From: Paludibacteraceae bacterium
Lineage (GTDB): Bacteria > Bacteroidota > Bacteroidia > Bacteroidales > Paludibacteraceae
Reading direction: 5' to 3'
Assembly (NCBI GenBank): GCA_017553575.1
Contig: JAFZKQ010000019.1
Coordinates: 1-43,162, forward strand
DNA length: 43,162 bases
In this document: positions 16,774-25,426 of the stretch, in pieces
How positions within the stretch are numbered: position 1 is the stretch's first letter
Layout of the letters: the number at the start of each line of letters is the position of its first letter
The notes under the pieces: generated by a model
What the model was told of the DNA's origin: nothing
Database searches by the model: none
What the model saw: the letters and a program-made list of their open reading frames with translations, nothing else
Position numbers and translations under genes: made by a program

Positions 16774-17625
16774 TTACAAAATCATCTTTTCGATAGGGAC
16801 AACCAAAATACCCTCGGCACCGATGGCCTTCAATTGGCTGATGATGTCCCAGAACGTTTTCTCTTCGATGACGGAATGCAAGGAAGACCAACCCTCTTTT
16901 ACCAATGGAGTAACCGTAGGAGCCTTCATGCCTGGAAGAATTTTGCAGACATCTTGTATCTTGTCGTTCGGAATGTTGAGGATGATGTATTTCTTTCCCT
17001 CTGCATTCTTGTAGGAGTCGAAGCGGAACAAGAGTTCGTCCAAAATCTGTTTCTTGTCAGTAGACAATGACTTGTTGGCAATGAGGATAGCCTCCGAACG
17101 CATTACGACCTCCACCTCTTTCAGGTTGTTGCTGACGAGGGTGCTACCGGAGCTGACGATATCGAAGATGCAGTCTGCCAAGCCAATACCTGGGGCGATC
17201 TCAACCGAACCTGTGATGACATGGATTTCAGAATGGATGTTGTTCTTTTTAAGGAACTCCTCCAAAATGCGAGGGTAGGAGGTGGCAATCTTCTTTCCTT
17301 CGAACCAATCTAGACTTTTGTAGTCGGCCGCTTTAGGAATAGCAAGGGAGAGTCTGCACTTGCTGAAGTCGAGACGCTTAACGATGACAGCATCCTCCTT
17401 CTTCTCCGCATACTCATTTTCGCCCACGATACCCACATCAGCAATACCGCTTGCTACGGCTTGAGGAATGTCGTCGTCTCTCAAAAAGAGAATTTCCACT
17501 GGGAAGTTCTTTGCAGGGATGAGAAGCGTTCTTTTCCCGGATTCAATCTTGATGCTTGACTCAGAAAGCATCGTCATCGTTTCGTCATAAAGACGGCCTT
17601 TGGCCTGAACTGCAATTCGTAACAT
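16774..17625 (-). CDS. hisG: ATP phosphoribosyltransferase (long form)
   Basis: 283 residues, the long HisG type. The N-terminal catalytic part shows ADVGIVGENEYAE, FDIVSSGSTLVSNNL (the PRPP-binding loop) and VMRSEAILIANKS. The last ~75 residues (KKYIILNIPND ... MKAPTVTPL ... GAEGILVVPIEKMIL) are the ACT-like regulatory domain that confers histidine feedback inhibition in long-form enzymes. Because this domain is present, no separate HisZ is needed. It catalyses the first step of histidine synthesis (ATP + PRPP) and is the first gene of hisGDC, preceded by a His-rich leader peptide and attenuator. Confidence 0.97.
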   Translation of the reverse strand: MLRIAVQAKGRLYDETMTMLSESSIKIESGKRTLLIPAKNFPVEILFLRDDDIPQAVASGIADVGIVGENEYAEKKEDAVIVKRLDFSKCRLSLAIPKAADYKSLDWFEGKKIATSYPRILEEFLKKNNIHSEIHVITGSVEIAPGIGLADCIFDIVSSGSTLVSNNLKEVEVVMRSEAILIANKSLSTDKKQILDELLFRFDSYKNAEGKKYIILNIPNDKIQDVCKILPGMKAPTVTPLVKEGWSSLHSVIEEKTFWDIISQLKAIGAEGILVVPIEKMIL

Positions 17626-17673
17626 AATATCTATTTTTTGTTGTTTTGTTTTCTCTTCTGCTGTTTATGAAAG

Positions 17674-17708
17674 AAAAAGAGGCTCACCGCATCGGCAAGC
17701 CTCTTTTT
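17674..17708 (-). terminator. his operon attenuator (terminator with competing antiterminator)
   Basis: On the minus strand the RNA reads AAAAAGAGGCTTGCCG-ATG-CGGTGAGCCTCTTTTT: a stem of about 16 pairs with a 3-nt loop and a U run, 48 nt before hisG. The 3'-arm segment CGGTGAGC is duplicated upstream at 17732-17739. That upstream copy can pair fully (two G-U pairs) with GCTTGCCG (17693-17700), the 5' half of the terminator, forming an antiterminator. The upstream copy lies just behind the leader-peptide stop, so a ribosome reaching the stop would cover it and allow termination. Confidence 0.9.
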
Positions 17709-17742
17709 ATATCTATGTTCACAACACATCCGCTCACCGATT

Positions 17743-17787
17743 TTATCGTTGATAATGATGATGGATATGATGGATGAAAGCTATCAT
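17743..17787 (-). CDS. hisL: his leader peptide (14 residues, five His)
   Basis: ATG at 17787 opens the peptide MIAFIHHIHHHYQR, stop TAA at 17745-17743. Five of its codons are CAT, in two clusters (HH, HHH). It lies between a promoter-like -7 element and the attenuator hairpin in front of hisG, exactly where a regulatory leader peptide belongs. Scarcity of charged tRNA-His would stall the ribosome at 17757-17772 and leave the antiterminator segment (17732-17739) free. I see no strong Shine-Dalgarno sequence, which is common in Bacteroidota. Confidence 0.9.
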   Translation of the reverse strand: MIAFIHHIHHHYQR

Positions 17788-17814
17788 TCGTTTTGTTTTA
17801 AAAGAATTATGGCA

Positions 17815-17822
17815 CAAAAGTA
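17815..17822 (-). promoter_or_regulatory. -7 element of the his operon promoter
   Basis: Minus-strand TACTTTTG (17822 down to 17815) matches TAnnTTTG and lies about 28 nt before the leader-peptide ATG. No exact -33 TTTG is present; the upstream region is A/T-rich. The diverging coaX gene begins at 17928. Confidence 0.55.
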
Positions 17823-17927
17823 GAAAAAATAATCCATAAAAGAAAAGAAAGTTTGCTTAAAATCTCTTTGCGTCGTAATTTTGCATCGTCGTTACTTCAC
17901 GTTGAATGTTAAAGAGGAAGAATTGAA

Positions 17928-18653
17928 ATGAGAAGTTTGGTGATAGATCAAGGCAATACCTCTACTAAGGTGGGGGTTTTTGACGGAGATGATTTGGTGC
18001 TTTGTCAGCGGCTCCCTTCTTTCACGGTGGAGGCTGTAGCGCAAATTGCCGAACTCCATTCTGTCGAAGCCACGATCTTTTCCACGGTGGTGGAGCAAAC
18101 CGAATCCTTCCTTTCTCATCTGCGGAAGGCATTGCCTAACTTCCTTCTTTTGGATGCTGACACTCCCTTGCCCATCGAAAATCTTTATGCGACTCCGCAA
18201 ACGTTGGGACGGGACCGCTTGGCTGTCTGTGTCGGGGCGAATTATCTGAAACCCAATACGAATTTGCTGGTGATAGATGCGGGTACGGCTGTGACCTACG
18301 ACATCGTAAACGACCGGAATCAATATGTGGGCGGAAATATCTCGTTGGGTTTGGAGATGCGTGCCAAGGCATTGAACGCATATACGAGCAAATTGCCGAA
18401 AGTGGACTTCCCCGAGGCCATCCCGTTCTGCGGGACGACAACGGAGACCGCTTTGCAGGCGGGCATACTCTACGGATTGGTGGGGGAAATCGATGGTTTC
18501 ATCGATTCATTTTCAGCCGTTTATCCGAACCTTTCAGTATTTTTAACAGGCGGAAGCGCATTTTACTTTGAAAGAAGACTAAAAAATGCCATATTTGCAG
18601 ATGATAAATTATTGTTGATAGGCTTAAATAGGATACTTACTTTTAGAGGTTGA
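17928..18653 (+). CDS. coaX: Type III pantothenate kinase
   Basis: 241 residues. First step of coenzyme A synthesis: phosphorylation of pantothenate by ATP. ASKHA-fold motifs: phosphate loop VIDQGNTSTKVGVF (5-18), the GRDRLAV motif, DAGTAVTYDIV and the C-terminal LTGGSAFYF. The ATG is preceded by AAAGAGGAAGA, a plausible ribosome site. It is divergent from hisG and first in a long plus-strand cluster of envelope genes, the usual Bacteroidales position for coaX. The gap to the next gene is 6 nt. Confidence 0.95.
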   Translation: MRSLVIDQGNTSTKVGVFDGDDLVLCQRLPSFTVEAVAQIAELHSVEATIFSTVVEQTESFLSHLRKALPNFLLLDADTPLPIENLYATPQTLGRDRLAVCVGANYLKPNTNLLVIDAGTAVTYDIVNDRNQYVGGNISLGLEMRAKALNAYTSKLPKVDFPEAIPFCGTTTETALQAGILYGLVGEIDGFIDSFSAVYPNLSVFLTGGSAFYFERRLKNAIFADDKLLLIGLNRILTFRG

Positions 18654-18659
18654 ACAGGG

Positions 18660-19907
18660 ATGAAAAAAAGCTTCTTACTAATATCTTTTATGATGGGATT
18701 TATATTCTCGTCATATTCGCAGAATACAAGTTCTCCATATACTAGATATGGCTACGGAAGCTTAGTTGATGCTGGGTCAGGCTTGTCTAAATCAATGGGT
18801 GGCCTCTCTTTTGGTCTTCGGCCGAAGGGTTTCATCAATTCCGGCAACCCAGCATCCTATACGGCGATAGATTCGATGACGTTCCGTTTCGAATTGGGGG
18901 CAGAGGCAAAACTCTCCACATATTCGGATAAAAACGCGAACCAGACGACGTTCGATGCCAATTTGTCTTATATGGCGCTCCAATTTCCGATCACGCGCTG
19001 GTTGGGTGTGAGTGCGGGCATTTTGCCTTACTCTTTCGTCGGCTACGATTTCTATCAGACGGATGTACAGCCCTCTTCGATGACGAATGGTTCTTTGAAT
19101 TCTCAGTATGACTACGAAGGCAAGGGTGGATTGACGCAGGCCTATTTCGGCTTGGGTGTTTCTCCTTTCCGGAATTTCTCCGTCGGTGTGAATGTCGAAT
19201 ATAATTTTGGTGACATCGAGCATACGAGTGACGTGAGCTTCACCACTTCCGCCTTCCGTTCCATGTGCCAGTCAAAGAAAATCAGCGTCTCTGATTTTAA
19301 TTGGTTGGCAGGTGTTCAATATGAATTCGATTTGGACGACCAAAAGCATATGACGGTGGGATTGGTCTATGAACCGAAGGCAGAAATGAATGCCAATGCT
19401 ACTCAACAGATCTTCGTTTCGGGAGTCGATACGGTGAATATTGTTAATGAAGATGGATTTGAGACTCCTATGACAGTTGGTTTTGGTGTGGCGTGTGGAT
19501 TCTCGGAACGCTTTCAAGTCGGATTGGACTATAAACGTCAGAACTGGTCGGATGTTAAGTATTTCGGTGAAAAACCTTTCGCAGACAGAAACCGAATCTC
19601 AGCGGGAGCAGAGTTTTTGCCGAATAAGAACTCCAAACGTTATTTGGAGCGCATCCATTATCGCTTGGGTGCCAACTACTCCGACTCGTATATCAAGATG
19701 GGTGGAGACCAGTTGAATGAGTTCGCTCTTTCCGCTGGTTTGGGCTTCCCTTTGAAGAAGGGGTTGAACCCGACCGTAATTAATTTGTCTTTTGAATATG
19801 GCAACATGGGTTCGACCGCTGATGACAAGGTGCGTGAACAATATTGTAAGCTTATGTTGAGCGCAACGATTAATGAGCGTTGGTTCGTCAAGCGTAAAAT
19901 TGAATAG
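18660..19907 (+). CDS. Outer-membrane beta-barrel protein (FadL/PorV-like type)
   Basis: 415 residues. Signal peptide MKKSFLLISFMMGFIFSSYSQ, then repeated amphipathic strands with aromatic and Gly residues (FGLRPKGFINSGNPASYTAID, VSAGILPYSFVGYDFY, AYFGLGVSPFRNFSVGVNVEYNFG), ending in ATINERWFVKRKIE. The NPASY motif near the start and the overall strand pattern recall OmpP1/FadL-type porins of Bacteroidota. It is co-transcribed with coaX (6-nt gap) and precedes a TPR gene and lptC, so an outer-membrane job is consistent. The substrate cannot be told from sequence. Confidence 0.85.
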   Translation: MKKSFLLISFMMGFIFSSYSQNTSSPYTRYGYGSLVDAGSGLSKSMGGLSFGLRPKGFINSGNPASYTAIDSMTFRFELGAEAKLSTYSDKNANQTTFDANLSYMALQFPITRWLGVSAGILPYSFVGYDFYQTDVQPSSMTNGSLNSQYDYEGKGGLTQAYFGLGVSPFRNFSVGVNVEYNFGDIEHTSDVSFTTSAFRSMCQSKKISVSDFNWLAGVQYEFDLDDQKHMTVGLVYEPKAEMNANATQQIFVSGVDTVNIVNEDGFETPMTVGFGVACGFSERFQVGLDYKRQNWSDVKYFGEKPFADRNRISAGAEFLPNKNSKRYLERIHYRLGANYSDSYIKMGGDQLNEFALSAGLGFPLKKGLNPTVINLSFEYGNMGSTADDKVREQYCKLMLSATINERWFVKRKIE

Positions 19908-19936
19908 AAAACAGAAATTATTTAATAAATACTGAA

Positions 19937-21289
19937 ATGAAAACAAAAGTTATATTGTCAGCTGCTGCATTCGGAATGGTAGCTCTTTCTGGGTATGCTC
20001 AAACAGGAGTGCAGAGCGGAACTAAGTTCGGTCATGGTGCGGATAGCATTGCTTGTGTACAGAATTTGACATTGATGCAACAGGCTGCTAAACAAGGTGA
20101 TTTCGCAAGTGCGGTTGAGCCATGGAACAAAGTTTATGCAGAATGTCCAGCTTCTCACGTTTCATTGTATCAATATGGACCAAAGATTTTGGGTTGGCAA
20201 ATCTCTCAAGAGAAGGATGCTGCTAAGAAGTCTCAAATCTTCAACCAATTGATGTCAATGTATGATAGCCGTGCGAAGTATTTCGGTAACATGAAGAAGT
20301 ATGGCAAGCACTATATATTGGGTAGAAAGGCTCTCGATTATGTGACCTACGTTGATCCTGCAAAGGATCCAGACAAGCGTCAAGCTTACAACTGGTTGGC
20401 TGAGGCTATCAATGTTGGAGGAACTAGCAATGAGGTTTTCGTATTCCAACAATACTTCATGCTTTCCGATGCTATGTATGCAAAAGATCCAAAGGGATTC
20501 AAGCAACAATACATCAATGACTATTTGAAGGTGACTCCGTTGCTTTCTGAGCGTGGTGCGTCTGGTGATTTGAAGGATACGGCTTATTCTAAGATGAAGA
20601 CCATCGTTGACGTGATGTTCGCTAAGTCTGGTGCTGCCAAGTGTTCTGATTTGGATGGTATCTACGCTTCTCAAATCGATGCTAAGCAAGCAGACAAGGC
20701 TTTCTTGAAGACAGTGTTGGCACTTTACAAGATCGCAGATTGCGAGGAGTCTAGTGTCTATTTCAAGGCTGCTGCTTTTATGTATAAGATCGAACCAAGT
20801 TCTGATGCGGCTCGTGGTTTGGCTACTCAGGCCATCAAGAACAAGGATTATGGCAAGGCTATCGAGTATTACAACAATGCTATCTCTTTGGAGACTAACA
20901 ACGGAGACAAGTCTAAGTTGTATATGAATATCGCCAGGGTTTATATGGTACAAGGAAACTATACGAAGTCAAGATCGGCTGCACAAAGTGCTTTGAGTAT
21001 GAACGGTGCCAATGCAGATGCTTATATTCATATCGCTAAGTTGTACGCTCAATACTTCTCTTCTATCAGTGATGACCAAGTTATCCAAAAGACAGCTTTC
21101 TGGGCTGCTGTGGACAAGTTGGAGCGCGCTAAGTCAGTTGACCCTTCTCGTGCCGCTGAGTGTAATAAGTTGATTTCTCAATACAAGACATACTTCCCAC
21201 CTTCAACGGAGTTGTTCATGAGAGGTATCAAGGCTGGTTCTTCTTATACGGTTCCAGGTTGGATTGGTGAAACTACGACGGTTAAATAA
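19937..21289 (+). CDS. Exported tetratricopeptide-repeat protein
   Basis: 450 residues with a signal peptide (MKTKVILSAAAFGMVALSGYAQ). TPR-like helix pairs occur at the start (LMQQAAKQGDFASAVEPWNKVYAECPAS) and, most clearly, around residues 290-365 (KDYGKAIEYYNNAISLE, ARVYMVQGNYTKSRSAAQSAL). Probably periplasmic and a protein-interaction scaffold. Its codon use is more regular than that of the neighbours (repeated AAG, GCT, GTT), suggesting high expression. It lies between a barrel protein and lptC, so a role in outer-membrane assembly is possible but not shown. Confidence 0.85.
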   Translation: MKTKVILSAAAFGMVALSGYAQTGVQSGTKFGHGADSIACVQNLTLMQQAAKQGDFASAVEPWNKVYAECPASHVSLYQYGPKILGWQISQEKDAAKKSQIFNQLMSMYDSRAKYFGNMKKYGKHYILGRKALDYVTYVDPAKDPDKRQAYNWLAEAINVGGTSNEVFVFQQYFMLSDAMYAKDPKGFKQQYINDYLKVTPLLSERGASGDLKDTAYSKMKTIVDVMFAKSGAAKCSDLDGIYASQIDAKQADKAFLKTVLALYKIADCEESSVYFKAAAFMYKIEPSSDAARGLATQAIKNKDYGKAIEYYNNAISLETNNGDKSKLYMNIARVYMVQGNYTKSRSAAQSALSMNGANADAYIHIAKLYAQYFSSISDDQVIQKTAFWAAVDKLERAKSVDPSRAAECNKLISQYKTYFPPSTELFMRGIKAGSSYTVPGWIGETTTVK

Positions 21290-21300
21290 AAAATCGAACA

Positions 21301-21864
21301 GTGAATCTTACGAGATTAAATTATAAGCATGCGGCAGCTACTCTTGGAGTGGCTGCTGTATGTGTTTTTGCTTCCTGCTCGGACGGCAATCAGACGGTCG
21401 ACTCCGTTACGGACAGGGCAAAGACCCCTTCGCTCCGTGCGTTGGATGTGCATACGGTGATTTCGGATTCGGGTGTAACTCGTTACCGGATGAACGCAGG
21501 GGAATGGCTGGTCTATGACAAGGCGGAAGAACCCTATTGGGATTTCCCTAAGGGAATCCATTTGGAGAAATTTACTCCCCAACTGGATATCGATGCGGAA
21601 TTGAGGAGCAAATACGCCATCTACTACGACCGGAAAAAGTTTTGGGAACTGCACGACAGCGTCCATGCAAAGAATTTGAATGGAGAGCAGTTTGAGTGTA
21701 AGAGTTTGTTTTGGGACGAGACACAAGAACTAGTCTTTTCTGACGATACGATTACAATCAAGCAGGCTAATAAGACGATTGTCGGGAAAGGCTTTAAGTC
21801 CAACCAATCCCTGACTAAGTATGAGATTCGTAATGTGATGGGCGTTTTCCCTGTCTCTGAGTGA
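21301..21864 (+). CDS. lptC: LPS export protein LptC (lipoprotein form)
   Basis: 187 residues from a GTG start. The N-terminus ends in a lipobox FASC with Cys26, so it is predicted to be lipid-anchored rather than held by a transmembrane helix. The body matches the LptC/OstA-like beta jelly roll (GVTRYRMNAGEWLVYDK, YWDFPKGIHLEKF, AKNLNGEQFECKSLFWDE, IVGKGFKSNQSLTKYEI). LptC links the inner-membrane LptBFG extractor with LptA in the lipopolysaccharide bridge. It overlaps the following CNNM/CBS gene by 4 nt, and LptE is encoded further down the same cluster. Confidence 0.9.
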   Translation: MNLTRLNYKHAAATLGVAAVCVFASCSDGNQTVDSVTDRAKTPSLRALDVHTVISDSGVTRYRMNAGEWLVYDKAEEPYWDFPKGIHLEKFTPQLDIDAELRSKYAIYYDRKKFWELHDSVHAKNLNGEQFECKSLFWDETQELVFSDDTITIKQANKTIVGKGFKSNQSLTKYEIRNVMGVFPVSE

Positions 21865-23117
21865 ATGGAATGGTTATGTTGCTGATTTTGATTGTATTTC
21901 TTCTGCTCTCTTATTCCTTTTTTTACGGAATGGAGGTGGCTTACATTTCGTCTAATCGTCTTCGACTAGAATTGGAGTCGAGTTCGGAACGTTGGACGGA
22001 CCGTTCGTTGAAGTATCTGTTTGAACATCAGCCACAATTGTTAGCATCGCTCTATCTTTGGGCAAGAGTATCCTTTGTTTTTTTGATTCTTGCCCTTTTC
22101 TCCTATTTTTCGCAGTTTGTCGCATCGGCGGAATGGTGCTTACTCTTTTGGGTGGTGCCTCTCACGCTTGTTTTGCTTTTCTTGTCGGTCAATTTGGCTC
22201 TGTCCTTGGTCTCTGCTTGTAATCCGACTTCTACGTTCCGCTTTTTTTCTTTGTTTTTGACATTGTTGGTTTTCCTCTCTTATCCATTCGTCTCGTTGCT
22301 TTTTTCGTTGGCGCGGATGTTCAAGATCAATATGGATGAGTTTTCCCCCTTTAATATCAATGTGGTTAGCAATGACAAAGATGGAGCGGATGATTTTGTG
22401 GCAGAGGGTAACGAATCGGCAGATGATGTGGATGATGAGGTGCGGATGTTCCAAAATGCCCTTGACTTTTCCAATGTCACGTTGACCAATTGCATTGTCC
22501 CTCGTACGGAAATTGTGGCGATTGACGTGAATTCGCCTGTCGAGAAGTTGACGGAACTCTTTGTTACTTTGCACTACTCCCGGATTTTGGTTTACAAGGA
22601 CAATATTGACAATATCTTAGGTTATGTCCACTCTTCCGATTTGTTTGATAGACCTTTGGCTATCAAGGATATGTTAAATCCCTTGCCAGTGGTTCCTGAG
22701 ACTATGTCCGCGAACCGGATGTTGAGAATTTTCCTTCAGCAACATAAAGGAATGGCTTTGGTGGTCGATGAGTTTGGTGGTACGGCCGGTATTGTCACGT
22801 TGGAGGACATTATGGAGGAGATTTTCGGAGAGATAGAGGATGAACATGATGACGATGGAGATGGTTTGGTTGCGAAAAATCTCGGAAACGGTGAGTATGT
22901 CTTGTCGGGTCGATTGGAAGTTGAGGCGGTGAACGAACGATATGGCCTTCATTTGCCTCTGTCGAACGAGTACATTACGCTTGCCGGTTTGATCCTCTAT
23001 AAAAACTGTATGCTCCCTCAACCCAAGGAACGGGTGACGATAGATAATTACGAGTTTTCCATAGTCAGAGTCGTTTCTACGCGTATAGAATTGGTTCGCT
23101 TGACTGTCAAGTCGTGA
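21861..23117 (+). CDS. CNNM/CBS/CorC-domain membrane protein (hemolysin-like, GldE-type)
   Basis: 418 residues from GTG 21861 (overlapping lptC); ATG 21870 is an alternative start. Domain order: CNNM (DUF21) transmembrane part with several hydrophobic helices (residues 1-150), an acidic linker, a CBS pair (about 205-325, with FVTLHYSRILVYKDNIDNILGYVH and MALVVDEFGGTAGIVTLEDIMEEIFGEIEDE) and a CorC/HlyC C-terminal domain (ERYGLHLPLSNEYITLAGLILY). Members export Mg2+/Co2+ or sense it. In Bacteroidota the same architecture is often annotated GldE, a gliding-associated protein; no other gld gene is present, so I leave the symbol blank. Translational coupling to lptC is likely. Confidence 0.9.
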   Translation: MNGMVMLLILIVFLLLSYSFFYGMEVAYISSNRLRLELESSSERWTDRSLKYLFEHQPQLLASLYLWARVSFVFLILALFSYFSQFVASAEWCLLFWVVPLTLVLLFLSVNLALSLVSACNPTSTFRFFSLFLTLLVFLSYPFVSLLFSLARMFKINMDEFSPFNINVVSNDKDGADDFVAEGNESADDVDDEVRMFQNALDFSNVTLTNCIVPRTEIVAIDVNSPVEKLTELFVTLHYSRILVYKDNIDNILGYVHSSDLFDRPLAIKDMLNPLPVVPETMSANRMLRIFLQQHKGMALVVDEFGGTAGIVTLEDIMEEIFGEIEDEHDDDGDGLVAKNLGNGEYVLSGRLEVEAVNERYGLHLPLSNEYITLAGLILYKNCMLPQPKERVTIDNYEFSIVRVVSTRIELVRLTVKS

Positions 23118-23149
23118 TTTTATTCTATTTTGCTAAATATCGGGGGTGT

Positions 23150-23183
23150 TTTGTGATTCCTTTTATATTTTTTTGTATATTCG
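23150..23183 (+). promoter_or_regulatory. Candidate promoter of ppiD
   Basis: TTTG (23150-23153) and TATATTCG (23176-23183, one mismatch to TAnnTTTG) are separated by 22 nt. Transcription would start near 23190, about 60 nt before the ATG at 23251. Confidence 0.45.
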
Positions 23184-23250
23184 CACCTCAAAAAGTGCAT
23201 TTGTTTAGATATAAAGTAAAATAAATAAAAAGTAGTAATACAAAAAGGTA

Positions 23251-25335
23251 ATGGCAGCATTAGAGAAAATTAGAAACAAGGCCGGAATGTTGATAGGAGT
23301 TGTCGGTTTCGCCTTATTCGCTTTTATTATTGGTGATTTTATCACATCAAGTTCTTCTTATGTGAATCTGATTAAGCAGAAGGTCGGAAATGTGGAAGGT
23401 CATACAATGACTATGCAAGAATACACTGCTGATATCCAGCAGTTTACAGAGGTGGCCAAGATGGAAGGCCAAAATAATTTGACGGATGCCCAGTTGAGAG
23501 ATAACGTATGGGATAAGTTCGTTTTCTCTTCTTTGTTGGCGAGCGAGTGCGAGAAGATTGGCTTGTCCATATCTGACGAGGAGTTCCAAGATGCTCTTTT
23601 CGGTGCGCAACCTCATCCTATGTTGAATCAAATCTCTTTCCTTCGTGGTGAGACGGGTCGTTATGATTCACGAATTTTGCAACAAATTCTTCAAAACAAG
23701 GAAAATCCTCAAATAGAGGCTTATTATAGAGCTTGGAAATATTGGGAGGAAGAGTTGAAAACCCAAATTTTGTTGGGCAAATACCAAAAGTTACTCACTG
23801 CTGCCATGACTCCGACAAGAACAGTTGCCGAGAATTTGGCTTCTATGGACATGAACGAATACGATTTGGCGGTTGTTCGTAAGTCATACTATGATGTAGC
23901 TGACTCTACGGTTACTGTTTCAGACTCTGACTTGAAGGCTTTGTATGAGAAGAGAAGAGCAACGTTTAAGACTGAGCCTTATCGTTCGGCAAAGATTATT
24001 GTTTTTGATGTGGTTCCTTCAAAGGATGATTACGATGAGATGGAAAATGCCATCAAGGGAGCTAAGGCTACTTTGGATTCATTGTCAGAGGATATGGTTC
24101 CTTTGTTTGTCACTCAAAACTCAGATAGGGAGTATCCTTACAACCCAACTTATTTGACAGAGAAGCAAGTTGATCCTCTCTTCGCAGAATTCGCATTCTA
24201 TTCTGCTAAGGGAACTGTTTCAGAGGTGAAGTTGGATGGTCCTTTCTATAAGGTGGCAAGGGTGATGTCGGATGTGCAAAATCGTCCAGACTCAGTTCGT
24301 GCAAGCCGTATCATCGTCTTCAGAAATAATTTGGAGGAATCTCAAAAGTTGGCTGATAGCTTGACTGCTGAATTGAAGAAGGGTGCTAACTTCGCTGAAA
24401 TGGTGAAGAATTTCTCTCAAGACTCTAAGGCAATCATTGAAAAGGGTGGTGATATGGATTGGCTCTCTGAGGGTCTCCTCGGCCTTGAAGGATTTGATGA
24501 CGCAATCTTCACAGCTAACGTGGGCGATTACTTTACATTCCCTCTTCAACAGAGAGCAGTGATGTTGGTTCGTGTTACAGAAAAGACAAAACCTGTAAAG
24601 AAGGTTAAGTTGGCTGAAATCATCAACAAAGTGGATGCTGGTACGGATACCTATAGAAATACTTACGAAAAAGCTAGAGTATTCATCACAGAGAACAGAA
24701 ACTTGGCTTCTTTTGAGGCTGCTGCTAAGGAGAATGGATACGATGTTAGACCATTGTCTCGTTTGGGTAGAAACCAAAACCAAGTCTACGTGCTTCCTCA
24801 AGCAAGGGAGATTATCCGTTGGGCATGGGATCATAAGGTTGGTGAAGTTTCAGACAAGGTGTTTGAATTGCAAAACCAATATGTAGTTGCTGCTTTGTCA
24901 GAAGTCGTTGATGATGATTATGTGCCATTTGCTTATGCAAAGTCTGAGTTGGAGTATTTGGCTCGTAATGACAAGAAGGCTGAGAAGTTGATCTCTGAGA
25001 TGAACGGCAGCGATGTTTTCGCAACGATTAAGGCGGATACGATCAAGGCTGTTAAGGTAAGCGATCCTGCTTTGGGTCGATTCGGTTCAGAGCAATCTGT
25101 ATTGGGTTCTTTGTCTAAGTTGGAGACTACTCAAATCTCTGCACCGATAAAGGGTAACAATGGCGTTTATGTTGTGAAGGTGCTTGATAAGAGAGCTGCA
25201 GGTGCTTCTGATGCTTTGGTAGATCAAATCTACCGTACGCAAGCAGGCAATGTGCAAACGGTTATGTATAGAAGTTTGTTCGAGTCTTTGAAGAAATCTT
25301 CTGATGTAACTGATACAAGATACGAGTTCTATTGA
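23251..25335 (+). CDS. ppiD: PpiD/SurA-type periplasmic peptidyl-prolyl isomerase chaperone
   Basis: 694 residues, in the range of Bacteroidota PpiD. One N-terminal membrane anchor (residues 10-33, NKAGMLIGVVGFALFAFIIGDF) is followed by a SurA-N-like helical chaperone region (DAQLRDNVWDKFVFSSLLASECEKIGLSISDEEF) and a parvulin domain around residues 345-455 (VRASRIIVFRNNLEE, FAEMVKNFSQDSKAIIEKGGDMDWLSEG). The C-terminal third is a second, degenerate rotamase-like and helical part. It helps outer-membrane proteins fold after Sec export. It ends at a perfect 13-bp terminator just before rlmN, so it is a separate transcription unit inside the cluster. Confidence 0.93.
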   Translation: MAALEKIRNKAGMLIGVVGFALFAFIIGDFITSSSSYVNLIKQKVGNVEGHTMTMQEYTADIQQFTEVAKMEGQNNLTDAQLRDNVWDKFVFSSLLASECEKIGLSISDEEFQDALFGAQPHPMLNQISFLRGETGRYDSRILQQILQNKENPQIEAYYRAWKYWEEELKTQILLGKYQKLLTAAMTPTRTVAENLASMDMNEYDLAVVRKSYYDVADSTVTVSDSDLKALYEKRRATFKTEPYRSAKIIVFDVVPSKDDYDEMENAIKGAKATLDSLSEDMVPLFVTQNSDREYPYNPTYLTEKQVDPLFAEFAFYSAKGTVSEVKLDGPFYKVARVMSDVQNRPDSVRASRIIVFRNNLEESQKLADSLTAELKKGANFAEMVKNFSQDSKAIIEKGGDMDWLSEGLLGLEGFDDAIFTANVGDYFTFPLQQRAVMLVRVTEKTKPVKKVKLAEIINKVDAGTDTYRNTYEKARVFITENRNLASFEAAAKENGYDVRPLSRLGRNQNQVYVLPQAREIIRWAWDHKVGEVSDKVFELQNQYVVAALSEVVDDDYVPFAYAKSELEYLARNDKKAEKLISEMNGSDVFATIKADTIKAVKVSDPALGRFGSEQSVLGSLSKLETTQISAPIKGNNGVYVVKVLDKRAAGASDALVDQIYRTQAGNVQTVMYRSLFESLKKSSDVTDTRYEFY

Positions 25336-25372
25336 TAATCAATAAATCCGGCTTGCCGGGTGATAGTATTCT

Positions 25373-25421
25373 GAAGTTCACGAAGGAGGATTTCCTTGAA
25401 TCTCTTCGTGAACTTCTTTTT
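25373..25421 (+). terminator. Terminator of ppiD
   Basis: GAAGTTCACGAAG (25373-25385) and CTTCGTGAACTTC (25404-25416) form a perfect 13-bp stem followed by TTTTTC. It ends only a few bases before the rlmN start at 25427, so rlmN must be transcribed by read-through or from a promoter within this stretch. Confidence 0.9.
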
Positions 25422-25426
25422 CATTT

